Positions 44,067-53,989 of a stretch of 64,000 nucleotides of DNA are shown here, one piece after another; positions within the stretch are counted from its first letter, which is position 1; each line of letters begins with the position of its first letter. The stretch comes from Geovibrio thiophilus (GTDB taxonomy: Bacteria > Chrysiogenota > Deferribacteres > Deferribacterales > Geovibrionaceae): NCBI RefSeq assembly GCF_004087915.1, contig NZ_CP035108.1, forward strand, positions 496,001-560,000, written 5' to 3'. The position numbers and the translations under genes are program-made. Under the pieces are notes generated by a model, which saw nothing but the letters and a program-made list of their open reading frames with translations, was not told the DNA's origin and searched no databases.

Positions 44067-44133
44067 CAGCGAAGGTTTGCTTTGCAAACTGCGAGCGTGT
44101 ATAAAAAATTCTTATGGATGAAGAATTTTTTAT
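44067..44133 (+). repeat. 5'-truncated copy of the modular hairpin repeat before gpmI
   Basis: CAGCGAAG (44067-44074) is the end of the conserved core. Hairpin 2 is GTTTGC/GCAAAC (44075-44089) and is followed by GCGAGCGTGT (44091-44100). Hairpin 3 has perfect 13-bp arms, 44101-44113 and 44121-44133 (AAAAAATTCTT / AAGAATTTTTT), with loop ATGGATG. It ends 18 bases before the gpmI start codon, so it would form in the gpmI leader as well as downstream of dksA. Hairpin 1 and the GCGCCGTGCGG half of the core are missing. Confidence 0.8.
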
Positions 44134-44151
44134 TGTTAATAAAGGTGTGAA

Positions 44152-45675
44152 ATGGCTGCAAAACTCATATTACTGATACTTGACGGCTGGGGCTGCCGTG
44201 AGGATAAAAGAAACAACGCCGTTTTCGAGTCCCGCCCCGCCAATTTTCTCAAACTGATCGACACATGCCCCCATACATTGCTTGACGCCAGCGAGGAGCA
44301 GGTCGGACTGCCCGCCGGACAGATGGGCAATTCCGAGGTGGGGCACACCAACATAGGCGCAGGGCGCATCGTATATCAGGATTTTCTCAAAATAAGCATG
44401 GATGTACGCTCCGGTGTTATCGGGCAGAACTCCAACATCAGCACATTTTTTGATGACACCCTCAAGGGCTCCGGCAGGCTGCACTTCTTCGGTCTTCTCT
44501 CTGACGGCGGTGTCCACAGCCACATTGACCATCTGAAAGGTCTGGTGACGATGGCGCAGAGCAAAGGCATCAGACAGATATTTATCCATGCGTTCACAGA
44601 CGGCAGGGATACTCCTCCCAAAAGCGGCATTGAATACATGAGGCAGCTTGAGGCGTTCCTTGATGAAACAAAGGCGGGGCATATTGCCACCGTCTGCGGA
44701 AGATACTTCGCCATGGACAGGGACAAGAGATGGGACAGGGTCGAGAAGGCTTACAATATGCTCCGTCTCGGTTCGGGAGTCACGGCTCCGTCTGCTGTGC
44801 AGGCAGTCCTTGACGCCTACGCCAAGGGTGAAACCGATGAGTTCATACAGCCTGCGGTTATCGAAGGCGTCGACGGAAAGGTGAAGGACGGAGATTTTGT
44901 CTTCTTCTATAACTTCCGCGCGGACAGAGCCAGAGAGCTCTGCCTTGCGTTCAATGACCGCAGCTTCGGCGGGTTTGCCAGAAAGGATCATCCTCAGGTT
45001 AATTTCATGACACTGACGAGATACGAGAAAAATTACACCTTCCCCGTGGCTTATCCGCCCGAGGAACTTAACGATATATTCGGCGAAGTCATCAGCAGAG
45101 AAGGCTTGAAGCAGCTCAGAATAGCCGAGACCGAGAAATACGCTCACGTGACTTACTTTTTCAACGGCGGGCGTGAAACTGTCTTTGAGGGTGAGGAGCG
45201 GGAGCTTATCGAATCGCCGAAGGACGTACCGACTTATGATAAAAAGCCTGAAATGAGTGTTTATAAGGTCGCCGAAAAATTCAGAGAGGTTTTCCTGAAG
45301 GGTGACATAGATGTGGCTGTGATGAACTTCGCCAATCCGGACATGGTCGGTCACACAGGGGTTGAGGAAGCGGCAGTGAAGGCATGCCGCGCCGTGGACG
45401 AATGCCTCGGCGGGATAATCCGCATCGCAGATGAAACCGGCGCTGTGCTCGCTGTGACTGCGGATCACGGCAACTGCGAGCAGATGTGGGATTATGAAAA
45501 TGATCAGCCCCACACCGCACATACCTTGAATCCTGTGCCCTTTATAGTTTATAATTATAAATGCGTACTTAAAAGCGAAAAGGGCAAGCTGGCGGATATA
45601 GCGCCTACACTCCTTGATATAATGGGGATAGAAAAGCCTGAAGCAATGACCGGAGAGTCGCTTCTGGTTAAATAA
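44152..45675 (+). CDS. gpmI: 2,3-bisphosphoglycerate-independent phosphoglycerate mutase
   Basis: GpmI interconverts 3- and 2-phosphoglycerate using two Mn ions. The 507-residue length is standard. The N-terminal metal site ILDGWG, the catalytic Ser in QMGNSEVGHTNIGAGR, the segment TDGRDTPP, and the metal ligands NFANPDMVGHTG and VTADHGNCEQM are all intact. RBS AAAGG lies before the ATG, and one hairpin of the repeat family lies immediately upstream. comF follows 25 bases later. Confidence 0.96.
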   Translation: MAAKLILLILDGWGCREDKRNNAVFESRPANFLKLIDTCPHTLLDASEEQVGLPAGQMGNSEVGHTNIGAGRIVYQDFLKISMDVRSGVIGQNSNISTFFDDTLKGSGRLHFFGLLSDGGVHSHIDHLKGLVTMAQSKGIRQIFIHAFTDGRDTPPKSGIEYMRQLEAFLDETKAGHIATVCGRYFAMDRDKRWDRVEKAYNMLRLGSGVTAPSAVQAVLDAYAKGETDEFIQPAVIEGVDGKVKDGDFVFFYNFRADRARELCLAFNDRSFGGFARKDHPQVNFMTLTRYEKNYTFPVAYPPEELNDIFGEVISREGLKQLRIAETEKYAHVTYFFNGGRETVFEGEERELIESPKDVPTYDKKPEMSVYKVAEKFREVFLKGDIDVAVMNFANPDMVGHTGVEEAAVKACRAVDECLGGIIRIADETGAVLAVTADHGNCEQMWDYENDQPHTAHTLNPVPFIVYNYKCVLKSEKGKLADIAPTLLDIMGIEKPEAMTGESLLVK

Positions 45676-45700
45676 AATTAAAAAGGGGGCGGGAGAGGAA

Positions 45701-46363
45701 ATGTTTTCTGAGATTTTCCGCCCTGTATGCGCAGGCTGCGGCGAGGATTCGCCTGAGGGTATCTTCTGTGCTGAGTGCGCAGACAGTCTGCGCAGCCTGA
45801 AAATGTTCTGCCGAACCTGCGGACACCCGCTCAATGTGGACGCTCTCACGTGCGGCTTCTGCCCTTCGAGGCGGTATGACAGGCTGTTTACCGACTATCT
45901 GTACGCTCCGCCTCTTAAGGAACTGCTCAAGAAGATCAAGTTTGCTTACGGAGTGAGAGGTATTTTTCATCTTGGTGAACTGATTAAGCAGCCGGAAAGT
46001 GTTTTTTCGGGGTATGATATAGTTACACCCGTGCCCTCTCACTACACACGGAAGCTCCGGAGAATAATCCATCCGGCGGATGTTCTGGCACGGCACATAG
46101 CGGGTCTGAGCGGAAAGCAGTCTGAAAGGCTCATTATCCGCAGGAAGAAGACCGGCTACCAGTGGAAGCTGAAGAAAAAGCAGAGAATAAGGAACGTAAG
46201 CGGAGCCTTCACCCTCAGCGGTGAATGCTCGGGAAAGAAAGTCCTCATAGTTGACGACATTTACACAACAGGATCCACTGTCAACGAATGCGCCAAGGTT
46301 CTCAAAATAAACGGAGCGGAGCTTGTGGACGTGTACGCCCTAAGCTGCTCAGGGTATTATTGA
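45701..46363 (+). CDS. comF: ComF-family phosphoribosyltransferase-like protein
   Basis: The 220-residue protein has the ComF double zinc-knuckle N-terminus (CAGC, CAEC, CRTC, CGFC between residues 10 and 65) and a C-terminal phosphoribosyltransferase fold with the PRPP loop VLIVDDIYTTGSTVNE. ComF proteins are needed for DNA uptake in naturally competent bacteria, possibly moving single strands through the inner membrane. A yifB/comM gene is also in the window. Confidence 0.9.
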   Translation: MFSEIFRPVCAGCGEDSPEGIFCAECADSLRSLKMFCRTCGHPLNVDALTCGFCPSRRYDRLFTDYLYAPPLKELLKKIKFAYGVRGIFHLGELIKQPESVFSGYDIVTPVPSHYTRKLRRIIHPADVLARHIAGLSGKQSERLIIRRKKTGYQWKLKKKQRIRNVSGAFTLSGECSGKKVLIVDDIYTTGSTVNECAKVLKINGAELVDVYALSCSGYY

Positions 46364-46376
46364 TGGAGTTTTTTAG

Positions 46377-48026
46377 ATGAAGATGCTGGACATGCTCGCA
46401 TCCAACCTTGCAGGGCTGGATTTCCCCATGTTTGCGTATCTGCCCCGTACGGGGAAAATGTACCGTATAGACGGGGGGAAGACGTCACCTATGCCCGTTC
46501 CCGAAACTATCAGACCGGGACTTGAGGACGAGTCCAAGTCTGTGATATATTTCAGGAAAGGGGATGAAATAATCGTATTTTTCTTCTTCCGCATCATCGC
46601 GGAAGGGAGTGAGATTATTCTTGTCATTCAGGACACCAAGGGCGGTCAGCGCCCTGCCAGAGTGCTTTCTCTTTTTGCTTCCAAAGCCCTCACCGAAAAG
46701 CCCGCCCCGACGCCTGAGCCTGTTTTCAGAAACTACTCAGCCGATGAATCACTGCGCCGTGAACTGGAGAAAATGATAGGGCGGGTGACCGAGCTTGAGA
46801 TAGGCATCAGCGAAAAGGACGCAAAGCTTCTTGAGCTTCAGCGCAGGCTGTTTGTCCAGAATGAGCTTCTGGACAGGATGGAAAGCGCTGAAAGCAAGGA
46901 TGAGGGGCGGCTTGAAGAGATCATGGAGCTCAAAGAGCAGATAGTCGCCAAGAACGAGGAGATCTCAAGCCTTGAGACCGAAATACAGTCGCTTCAGATT
47001 GAGGCGGAATCACTCAGCGGCAAGCTGGGCAGCTATGATGATGTTCTTTCGGATAATGATGTAAAGATACACGAGCTCGAAACCGAGCTGGAGAACCAGA
47101 GTGAAGAACTGGTGCAGGCGGAAGACCTGATCGGTGTTCTCAAGACCAGCCGCAACAAGATCAGAAAGCTCATGGACGGTCTGCCCATGCCGCTTTTCTC
47201 TGTGGATAAGCACTACATTGTCAAAAACGTCAACCGTGCGGCGGGAGCATTCGCGGGAAACGGTCCCCTGAACGAGATAGTCGGTCAGGAATGCTATAAG
47301 GTGTTTTACGGATTTGACAAACCCTGCTCATGGTGCCACCTGCCGGACGCTCTGGAAGGAAAGGAGACCACGGAGCATATAGATGTCTATAAGGGCGATA
47401 AACTGCTTAAAATAGAGCAGCAGATGTATCCCGTGCCGAATAATGAAGGCGAAGTGGACGAAGCGGGCGAGCACCTCTTTGACATGACAGAGCAGTATGA
47501 GCTGATAAACTCCCTTGAGACTTACAAGGGACAGATCAAAAAATATAAAATGTCTAAGCTGAATGACATTAACGAAATAGAAGAGCTCAAAAAGGAATAT
47601 ACCACTCTGAATGAAAGCTATGAGGATCTTCAGGTTAAGTTCCAGAAAATTCGTGTGACACTGGAAAGGCTTCTCTCCGAAGACAAGATGAACGAACTGC
47701 TGCGCACCAGAAACGAAAACGCCGAGCTCCGCAACAAGCTCACCCGTGCGGCAAGCGCCCTCCGGAATTATCAGGTTAATCTGGACGAAAGCAAGACCAG
47801 ATATACCGAGCTGAATAAAAAGACGGTTTACCAGCTTGAGAGGCTGATAAACGTGCTCAATAACAAGGCAACCCTCAAGCAGCCTGATATGGAACAGAGT
47901 TTCGCTTTCATAAACAGCGAAATTGCCCGCCTTAAACGTGATTATGATAAACTTTGTGGTGGAAAAACAGCCAAAACAAGTGTAAATGTTAGTGACGCCG
48001 GAGAAAGGGCGCAGGAAGCGGATTGA
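46377..48026 (+). CDS. Long coiled-coil protein with central PAS domain and CxxC
   Basis: This 549-residue soluble protein has a small N-terminal domain (1-100), a coiled coil (about 120-260), one PAS domain (about 265-370) and a second coiled coil (about 375-500). The PAS carries Cys306 and KPCSWCHLP (Cys317, Cys320, His321), a cluster that could bind a metal, an iron-sulfur centre or heme, or act as a redox switch. No kinase, cyclase or receiver follows. It starts 13 bases after comF. The architecture suggests a scaffold or signal-sensing cytoskeletal-like protein. I do not recognise the family. Confidence 0.72.
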   Translation: MKMLDMLASNLAGLDFPMFAYLPRTGKMYRIDGGKTSPMPVPETIRPGLEDESKSVIYFRKGDEIIVFFFFRIIAEGSEIILVIQDTKGGQRPARVLSLFASKALTEKPAPTPEPVFRNYSADESLRRELEKMIGRVTELEIGISEKDAKLLELQRRLFVQNELLDRMESAESKDEGRLEEIMELKEQIVAKNEEISSLETEIQSLQIEAESLSGKLGSYDDVLSDNDVKIHELETELENQSEELVQAEDLIGVLKTSRNKIRKLMDGLPMPLFSVDKHYIVKNVNRAAGAFAGNGPLNEIVGQECYKVFYGFDKPCSWCHLPDALEGKETTEHIDVYKGDKLLKIEQQMYPVPNNEGEVDEAGEHLFDMTEQYELINSLETYKGQIKKYKMSKLNDINEIEELKKEYTTLNESYEDLQVKFQKIRVTLERLLSEDKMNELLRTRNENAELRNKLTRAASALRNYQVNLDESKTRYTELNKKTVYQLERLINVLNNKATLKQPDMEQSFAFINSEIARLKRDYDKLCGGKTAKTSVNVSDAGERAQEAD

Positions 48027-48107
48027 GAGGGTTTTCAACAGAACGCCGTCTCACTTTTCCGGCTTAGTGCCTTTTGACTCTGTCTGCGTAATCAGGACGG
48101 TATGCTG

Positions 48108-48129
48108 ACTCCGTTTAAGCGGAGTTTTT
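48108..48129 (+). terminator. Intrinsic terminator before gap
   Basis: ACTCCG (48108-48113), loop TTTAAG, CGGAGT (48120-48125) and then TTTTC. It separates the PAS/coiled-coil gene from gap. Confidence 0.75.
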
Positions 48130-48150
48130 CAGTTTAATGTGAAAATTTAA

Positions 48151-49167
<1,017 letters not shown>

Positions 49168-49188
49168 TCCGGCTGCGGGCAGAACGAG

Positions 49189-50358
49189 ATGGCTAAGAGC
49201 ATAAAGGATCTTGAGTTAAAAGGAAGAAGACTGTTCATGAGGGTGGATTTCAACATCCCCCTCAAAGACGGCGTGGTTCAGGACGATACCCGCATCCGTG
49301 AGGCACTTGAGTCAATAAGATATGCCAAGGACGCAGGGGCGAGAGTTGTTCTCGCCTCTCATCTGGGCAGACCGAAGGGTGAGAAAAATCCGGCGTATTC
49401 CCTTGAGCCCGTTGCGGAATATATAAGCAGAAATTACTTCCACGTTGACTTCATAGACGACTGCGTCGGTGAAAATGTGCAGCAGACTGTCAGCAGAATG
49501 CGTGACGGTGAAGTGCTGCTCCTTGAGAACCTCCGCTTCTACAAGGGTGAGGAGAAAAACCTTCCCGAGTTCACCGCGGAGCTGGCGAAGCTCGCGGACG
49601 CTTATGTGAACGATGCCTTCGGCACATGCCACAGAAAACACGCTTCCGTTTACGGGCTTCCCGAAATCATTCAGGACAAGGCCGCGGGTTTTCTCGTTGA
49701 GAGGGAGATAAAATATTTTGAAAAGCTCTTGAAAAACGCGGACAGACCCTTCGCCGCTATCCTTGGCGGGGCAAAAGTCTCGGATAAAATAGGCGTAATC
49801 GAATCGCTCATATCACTCACCGACAGAATCTTCATCGGCGGCGCAATGGCTTACACCTTCCTTAAGTTTAAGGGCGTAAAAACAGGCATCTCTCTTGTTG
49901 AGACCGATCAGGATGAGACAGTGGATAAAATCCTCAGAAAAGCGGCTGAAAAAGGTGTGCAGATCTATCTTCCCGTTGATCATGTTGTTGCGCCTGAGTT
50001 CAGCTCAGCCACAGGCTCAATCACTGACGGGGCGGATATTCCCGATGGTATGATGGGGCTTGATATAGGACCCAAAACCACTCAGATGTACATTAAAGCT
50101 CTTGAAGAGTGCAAAACCGTCCTCTGGAACGGTCCTATGGGCGTATTTGAGAAGGAGCAGTTCTCCAAGGGCACATTCTCGCTGGCAAGGGCTCTGGGCG
50201 ACAGCGACGCTGTGGTGGTCGTAGGCGGCGGTGACTCCGTTTCCGCGGCTTGTCAGGCAGGTGTCTCCGAGAAACTGGCGCACATCTCCACCGGCGGCGG
50301 CGCCTCTCTGGAATACATAGAGTTCGGCAGGCTGCCCGGAATAGAAATTTTAGGATAA
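49189..50358 (+). CDS. pgk: Phosphoglycerate kinase
   Basis: Pgk transfers phosphate from 1,3-bisphosphoglycerate to ADP. The 389 residues contain the N-terminal [11 protein letters not shown], substrate segments [11 protein letters not shown] and [12 protein letters not shown], and nucleotide segments [13 protein letters not shown] and GGGDSVSAA near the end. Length is typical. It forms an operon with gap, and gpmI is 4 kb upstream, so lower glycolysis/gluconeogenesis genes cluster here. Confidence 0.97.
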   Translation: MAKSIKDLELKGRRLFMRVDFNIPLKDGVVQDDTRIREALESIRYAKDAGARVVLASHLGRPKGEKNPAYSLEPVAEYISRNYFHVDFIDDCVGENVQQTVSRMRDGEVLLLENLRFYKGEEKNLPEFTAELAKLADAYVNDAFGTCHRKHASVYGLPEIIQDKAAGFLVEREIKYFEKLLKNADRPFAAILGGAKVSDKIGVIESLISLTDRIFIGGAMAYTFLKFKGVKTGISLVETDQDETVDKILRKAAEKGVQIYLPVDHVVAPEFSSATGSITDGADIPDGMMGLDIGPKTTQMYIKALEECKTVLWNGPMGVFEKEQFSKGTFSLARALGDSDAVVVVGGGDSVSAACQAGVSEKLAHISTGGGASLEYIEFGRLPGIEILG

Positions 50359-50413
50359 AAAAAATAAAGTTTCCACTTCATTTGCGAAGCGGGTCCAAGT
50401 CTTTTAAGGGGTT

Positions 50414-50445
50414 TTGGGGAAGCTTTTTTCAAAAAGTTTCTCCAA
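50414..50445. repeat. Palindromic dispersed repeat (copy 2)
   Basis: TTGGGGAAGCTTTTTTC (50414-50430) followed by AAAAAGTTTCTCCAA (50431-50445) is an imperfect palindrome preceded by TTTTAAGGGGTT. It matches the element at 6698-6730 in inverted orientation. It lies 55 bases after pgk and can fold into a terminator-like hairpin. Confidence 0.7.
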
Positions 50446-50450
50446 TTACT

Positions 50451-50716
50451 TTTATAATAGTTCAGAAACGGCACGTCCTGTCCGTTTCTTCACACGCTCG
50501 CGCCTTGCAGTGCAAGGCTTCGCTTCGCACGGCGCACTCCCTTCCGTGGGAGTGTTTATTTTCCGCCGCTGACCTTATCTTAATTTATAATAGTTCAGAA
50601 ACGGTACGTCCTGTCCGTTTCTTCACACGCTCGCGCCTTGCGGGGCAAGGCTTCGCTTCGCGCGGCGCACTCCCTTCCGTGGGAGTGTTTATTTTCCGCC
50701 ACTGACCTTATCCAGA
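50451..50716 (-). repeat. Tandem pair of the modular hairpin repeat, 133-bp period
   Basis: Two units, 50584-50716 and 50451-50583, share about 95% identity. On the minus strand each has hairpin 1 CACTCCC/GGGAGTG with loop ACGGAA. The core is GCGCCGTGCGAAGCGAAG or GCGCCGCGCGAAGCGAAG. Hairpin 2 is GCCTTG/CAAGGC (or GCCTTGC/GCAAGGC), followed by GCGAGCGTGTG. Hairpin 3 is AGAAACGG/CCGTTTCT with CAGGACG in the loop (50474-50480 and 50607-50613). The unit boundary at 50716 lies inside the last codons of the PilZ gene. The first unit ends with a copy of those codons (TTTTCCGCCGCTGACCTTATC on the plus strand is the start of that shared part, trimmed here to its core TGACCTTATC). Confidence 0.9.
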
Positions 50717-51120
50717 GCCATATTGTTGATTTTCTTTTCGTCGCCTTTTTTGATTGCGGTGAACTGGATTCCGCAGAGCTTGTGTGTGCGCCATGCGACA
50801 CGTCCTCTTATTATATCGCTGGCGAACAGATCTACAGTCAGCGGCATATTAGGACATTTGATGCAGGCGATTTTCTTCATGGAATGTTTGTTGCCGATTT
50901 CCACCTCTTCACCTTGGAGAAGGTTGTTGTTGTGGAAAATGCACAGTCCCCCCGCGCTGTAGTCATGCACTCGGGCGATAAAGCATGTGGAGGTCTCCTT
51001 CAGTCCTGTTTTCTTATCCGTTTTCAGCACTGTTACGCATAGTCTGAAATCACCGGACGCGCGCCTGAAGTTCCTCTTACGTTCCCCTTTGCCGATTAAT
51101 CCCTTAATTTTATCAAGCAT
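50689..51120 (-). CDS. PilZ-domain protein (predicted c-di-GMP receptor)
   Basis: PilZ domains bind cyclic di-GMP with an Arg-rich N-terminal motif and a D/NxSxxG strand. The 143-residue protein has KRNFRRASGDFRL at about residues 15-27 and VHDYSAGGLCIF near residue 52, matching both. The C-terminal ACIKCP and RVAWRTHKLCGIQF strands complete the barrel. There is no other domain, so it is a single-domain receptor of the motility or adhesion type. Its last codons are part of the downstream repeat unit. Confidence 0.8.
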   Translation of the reverse strand: MLDKIKGLIGKGERKRNFRRASGDFRLCVTVLKTDKKTGLKETSTCFIARVHDYSAGGLCIFHNNNLLQGEEVEIGNKHSMKKIACIKCPNMPLTVDLFASDIIRGRVAWRTHKLCGIQFTAIKKGDEKKINNMALDKVSGGK

Positions 51121-51194
51121 TGTGTCTGAACCTTTAAATATTTATACAATTCTACATGAATTTGTTATAAAATTACAAGACCTCGGAGAAAAAA

Positions 51195-51590
51195 ATGACA
51201 GATGTTGCGGCAGCAGTGATTTTCAAAGACAATAAAGTATTCCTCGCCAGAAGAGGAGCCGCTCAGAGGCTCGGCGGCTTCTGGGAGTTTCCCGGCGGAA
51301 AGATTGAGCAGGGAGAATCCGGCGCGGAGGCTATAATCCGTGAGATCAAAGAAGAACTCGGGATAAATGTTCAGGTGGGCGGACTCATCGGTCAGTGCGT
51401 ACACCATTATGATACATGGTCTATCAGGCTTATTGTCTATGAGTGTGACTGGATTTCCGGACGTCTCGTACCCAGAGTTCACGATGACACTGCGTGGGTA
51501 GGCGCTGACGAGCTTGCGTCTTACAGCCTCGCTCCGGCGGATGTCCACTTTGTGGAGCCGGTGCGAGCCATAATGCTCAGCAGAGCCTAA
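51195..51590 (+). CDS. Nudix hydrolase, MutT-like
   Basis: The 131-residue protein has a perfect Nudix box, GKIEQGESGAEAIIREIKEE followed by LGI. It is of MutT/8-oxo-dGTP diphosphatase length, with the SAAVIFKDNKVFLARR-like N-terminus (AAVIFKDNKVFLARRG) and GFWEFPGGK before the box. It probably sanitises the nucleotide pool, though other nucleoside diphosphate substrates are possible. Divergent from the PilZ gene and convergent with the DUF815 gene, whose stop codon it overlaps by three bases. Confidence 0.88.
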   Translation: MTDVAAAVIFKDNKVFLARRGAAQRLGGFWEFPGGKIEQGESGAEAIIREIKEELGINVQVGGLIGQCVHHYDTWSIRLIVYECDWISGRLVPRVHDDTAWVGADELASYSLAPADVHFVEPVRAIMLSRA

Positions 51591-52321
51591 GACCTGTCCA
51601 GAAGCATCTGCACGGCGAATTGTTTTGCTATTCTTCCGCTTCTTCCGCCCCTGTCCATGGCATAGTTTTCAGCCAGCCTCTGCCAGTCGTCAATGTTAAG
51701 TCCGAATTTCTTAAGATAATGCTCTGCTATGCTGAGATAAGGCTCCCTGCGCATGGGATAGAAGCCGATGTTTATGGCGAAGCGTGATTTGAGGGAAATT
51801 TTTTCGTTCTCCTCGTCACGGTCGTATATATCGTTGGTGTCTGCGGCTTTGTCCGGAACCATGTGGCGCATGTTTGATGTCGCTACTATCATGCAGTTTG
51901 CCGGACGCTTCTCCAGCCCGCCTTCAAGGACTGATTTGAACCTTCTGAAAAGAACATCGTTCCTGTCGAACGATATATCATCAAAATAAATTATATAATA
52001 ATGCTTTGAATCCCTGCGGATGGTGGAGTTGAGAGCGTGAAGCTCATCTATGTCTTCCTGACGGAATTCCACAGCCCGCAGCCCTGCTTCGTGGTACTCG
52101 GTGAGGAGCATTTTTATTATGGATGATTTACCCGCCCCTCTTTCCCCCCAGAGGAGCATATCAAGGTGAGCTCCTCCTGAAACGAAGGAGCGTATATTCT
52201 TTTCCGCTGCCTCTATCTGGTTTTCAAGACCCACAAGGTCTGTGCGGTGAACCGAATCCATATCCTCTATGGAATCGAGAGCGCCGTTCCGCCATCTGAA
52301 CGCACGTACTCCGCTCATCAA
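51587..52321 (-). CDS. DUF815-family P-loop ATPase
   Basis: This 244-residue AAA-type ATPase has Walker [12 protein letters not shown], Walker [13 protein letters not shown] and a sensor region [11 protein letters not shown], matching DUF815. Such ATPases are widespread but their role is poorly defined. It overlaps the start of hemB by four bases and so is the last gene of the heme operon, though nothing in the protein itself points to heme. Confidence 0.82.
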   Translation of the reverse strand: MMSGVRAFRWRNGALDSIEDMDSVHRTDLVGLENQIEAAEKNIRSFVSGGAHLDMLLWGERGAGKSSIIKMLLTEYHEAGLRAVEFRQEDIDELHALNSTIRRDSKHYYIIYFDDISFDRNDVLFRRFKSVLEGGLEKRPANCMIVATSNMRHMVPDKAADTNDIYDRDEENEKISLKSRFAINIGFYPMRREPYLSIAEHYLKKFGLNIDDWQRLAENYAMDRGGRSGRIAKQFAVQMLLDRS

Positions 52322-53286
52322 AGGAGCCTTGCCGCGTCTTTGGCAAAGTATGTGAGAATGAGTTTGGCGCCTGCTCTTTTCATGGAGAGAAGGGATTCAA
52401 ACATCACCTTCTCATAGTCCAGCCAGCCTCTCTGTGCGGCGGCGTGCACCATGGCGTATTCACCGCTTACGTTGTATGCGGCTATGGGTTTGTCAAAGTT
52501 GTCGGCAAGCTCACGGATAATGTCCAGATAAGGCAGACCGGGCTTAACCATGAGTATATCCGCTCCCTCCTCAACATCCGTCATCGCCTCCCGCAGGGCC
52601 TCACGCCTGTTGGCGGGATCCATCTGGTAGGTTTTGCGGTCGCCGAAGGCGGGAGTGCTTTCCGCCGCTTCACGGAAGGGACCGTAAAACGCCGAGCTGT
52701 ATTTGACGGCGTAGCTCATTATGGGGATGTTGTGGTAGCCGTTGCCGTCCAGAATGTCTCTGATGGTGATTATGCGTCCGTCCATCATGTCACTGGGGGC
52801 AACCATGTCCGCACCCGCCTCAACGTGGCTGAGGGCTTCAAGGGCGAGATATTTCAGGGTTTCGTCATTATCCACATCATTGTTCTTAATGATTCCGCAG
52901 TGACCGTGGTCTGTATATTCGCACATGCAGACATCGGTTATTACGTACATTTCAGGCACTTCGTGCTTTATGGCTCTTATGGTGTTCTGGATAACGCCGT
53001 GCTTGTCGTATGCCTGTGAGCCCATGGCGTCCTTATGCTCGGGGATTCCGAAGAGGATTACAGAGGGAACGCCCAGCGCCTTGAGCTTTTCGCATTCAGT
53101 GACTATATGCTCTATGCTCATCTGGTAAATGCCGGGCATGGAGGAAATCTCTTTTTTTATCCCTTCGCCTTCTGCAACGAAAAGCGGATAGATAAGATCA
53201 TCAACAGATACCTGATTCTCTCTTACCATTCTTCTGATCGCGGGGTTGCTTCTGAGCCTTCTGCCTCTGTCTATGGGAAATGCCAT
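52318..53286 (-). CDS. hemB: Delta-aminolevulinate dehydratase (porphobilinogen synthase)
   Basis: HemB condenses two 5-aminolevulinates to porphobilinogen. The 322 residues show the zinc-site motif [14 protein letters not shown] with three Cys, so it is a zinc enzyme. The two Schiff-base lysines are in [14 protein letters not shown] and [11 protein letters not shown]. The length and the N-terminal [14 protein letters not shown] are standard. It is the fifth gene of hemX-hemA-hemC-hemD-hemB. Confidence 0.96.
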   Translation of the reverse strand: MAFPIDRGRRLRSNPAIRRMVRENQVSVDDLIYPLFVAEGEGIKKEISSMPGIYQMSIEHIVTECEKLKALGVPSVILFGIPEHKDAMGSQAYDKHGVIQNTIRAIKHEVPEMYVITDVCMCEYTDHGHCGIIKNNDVDNDETLKYLALEALSHVEAGADMVAPSDMMDGRIITIRDILDGNGYHNIPIMSYAVKYSSAFYGPFREAAESTPAFGDRKTYQMDPANRREALREAMTDVEEGADILMVKPGLPYLDIIRELADNFDKPIAAYNVSGEYAMVHAAAQRGWLDYEKVMFESLLSMKRAGAKLILTYFAKDAARLL

Positions 53287-53287
53287 T

Positions 53288-53989
53288 TCAAACTCCTTTG
53301 TAAAGATTAGCTATCAGCTCCGTCATGCCTTCTATGGTCTGCACCTGCGGATAGACGGATTCGTGTCCCCTGTCCTTAAGATACTGCCATGTGGTTTTAC
53401 CTATGCTGACAAGGGTGACTTCGCTTAAGTTCTCGGTCTGCGCAAGCAGGCTTTCCGCCGCACTTGGGGCGGTGAGAGTTATAATATCTATGCCGTTTTC
53501 TTTTATATACTTGTCAGTGTAGCCTTTTTCATATATCACAGGCGAGGTTTTGTAGGTGCTTATCCTGTCCACTTCTGCTCCGCGCTCGGCGAGATAGCCG
53601 CAGAGGTCTCCCGCACGCTTTTCTGCACCGGGGGAGAGGACTTTCAGCCCCTTCACGTCAATTTCCGAGAACATGCGTATCAGTCCTTCCGCTGAAAATT
53701 CGTCCGGCACACCGTCCGGCGTGATGCCGTATTCCTGAAGTTTTTTTGCGGTTTTTGCTCCTACTGCGACAGTGTAGCGGAACTTCACCCTGCCGAAATG
53801 CTGAGCGAAAGTAGACACAGCGACAGGGCTGGTGAAAACGGCTACATCGTAATCCTTTTCAGGGATGGGTTCACCCGTGGGAACAGTCTCTATGAGCGGC
53901 AGAGCGAACACCTGAAAACCTTCATTCTCAAGGAGTTTCACAAGTTCCGCCGACTGGCTTTTCTGTCTGGTTACAAGAACCTGTCTCAT
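53288..53989 (-). CDS. hemD: Uroporphyrinogen-III synthase
   Basis: HemD closes hydroxymethylbilane with inversion of ring D. The family is poorly conserved. The 233-residue protein shows [21 protein letters not shown] at the start (core VLVTR), [12 protein letters not shown], and [12 protein letters not shown] plus [15 protein letters not shown] near the end, all typical. It overlaps hemC by four bases and precedes hemB by one base, so position supports the call. Confidence 0.9.
   Translation of the reverse strand: MRQVLVTRQKSQSAELVKLLENEGFQVFALPLIETVPTGEPIPEKDYDVAVFTSPVAVSTFAQHFGRVKFRYTVAVGAKTAKKLQEYGITPDGVPDEFSAEGLIRMFSEIDVKGLKVLSPGAEKRAGDLCGYLAERGAEVDRISTYKTSPVIYEKGYTDKYIKENGIDIITLTAPSAAESLLAQTENLSEVTLVSIGKTTWQYLKDRGHESVYPQVQTIEGMTELIANLYKGV

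Noticed and set aside
44170-45849. Long antisense frame of 559 codons opposite gpmI
   Set aside because: Shadow of gpmI caused by biased codon use; gpmI is certain.
50451-50716. Insertion sequence or transposon ends
   Set aside because: No transposase and no target-site duplication; the unit boundary lies within the preceding gene's last codons.
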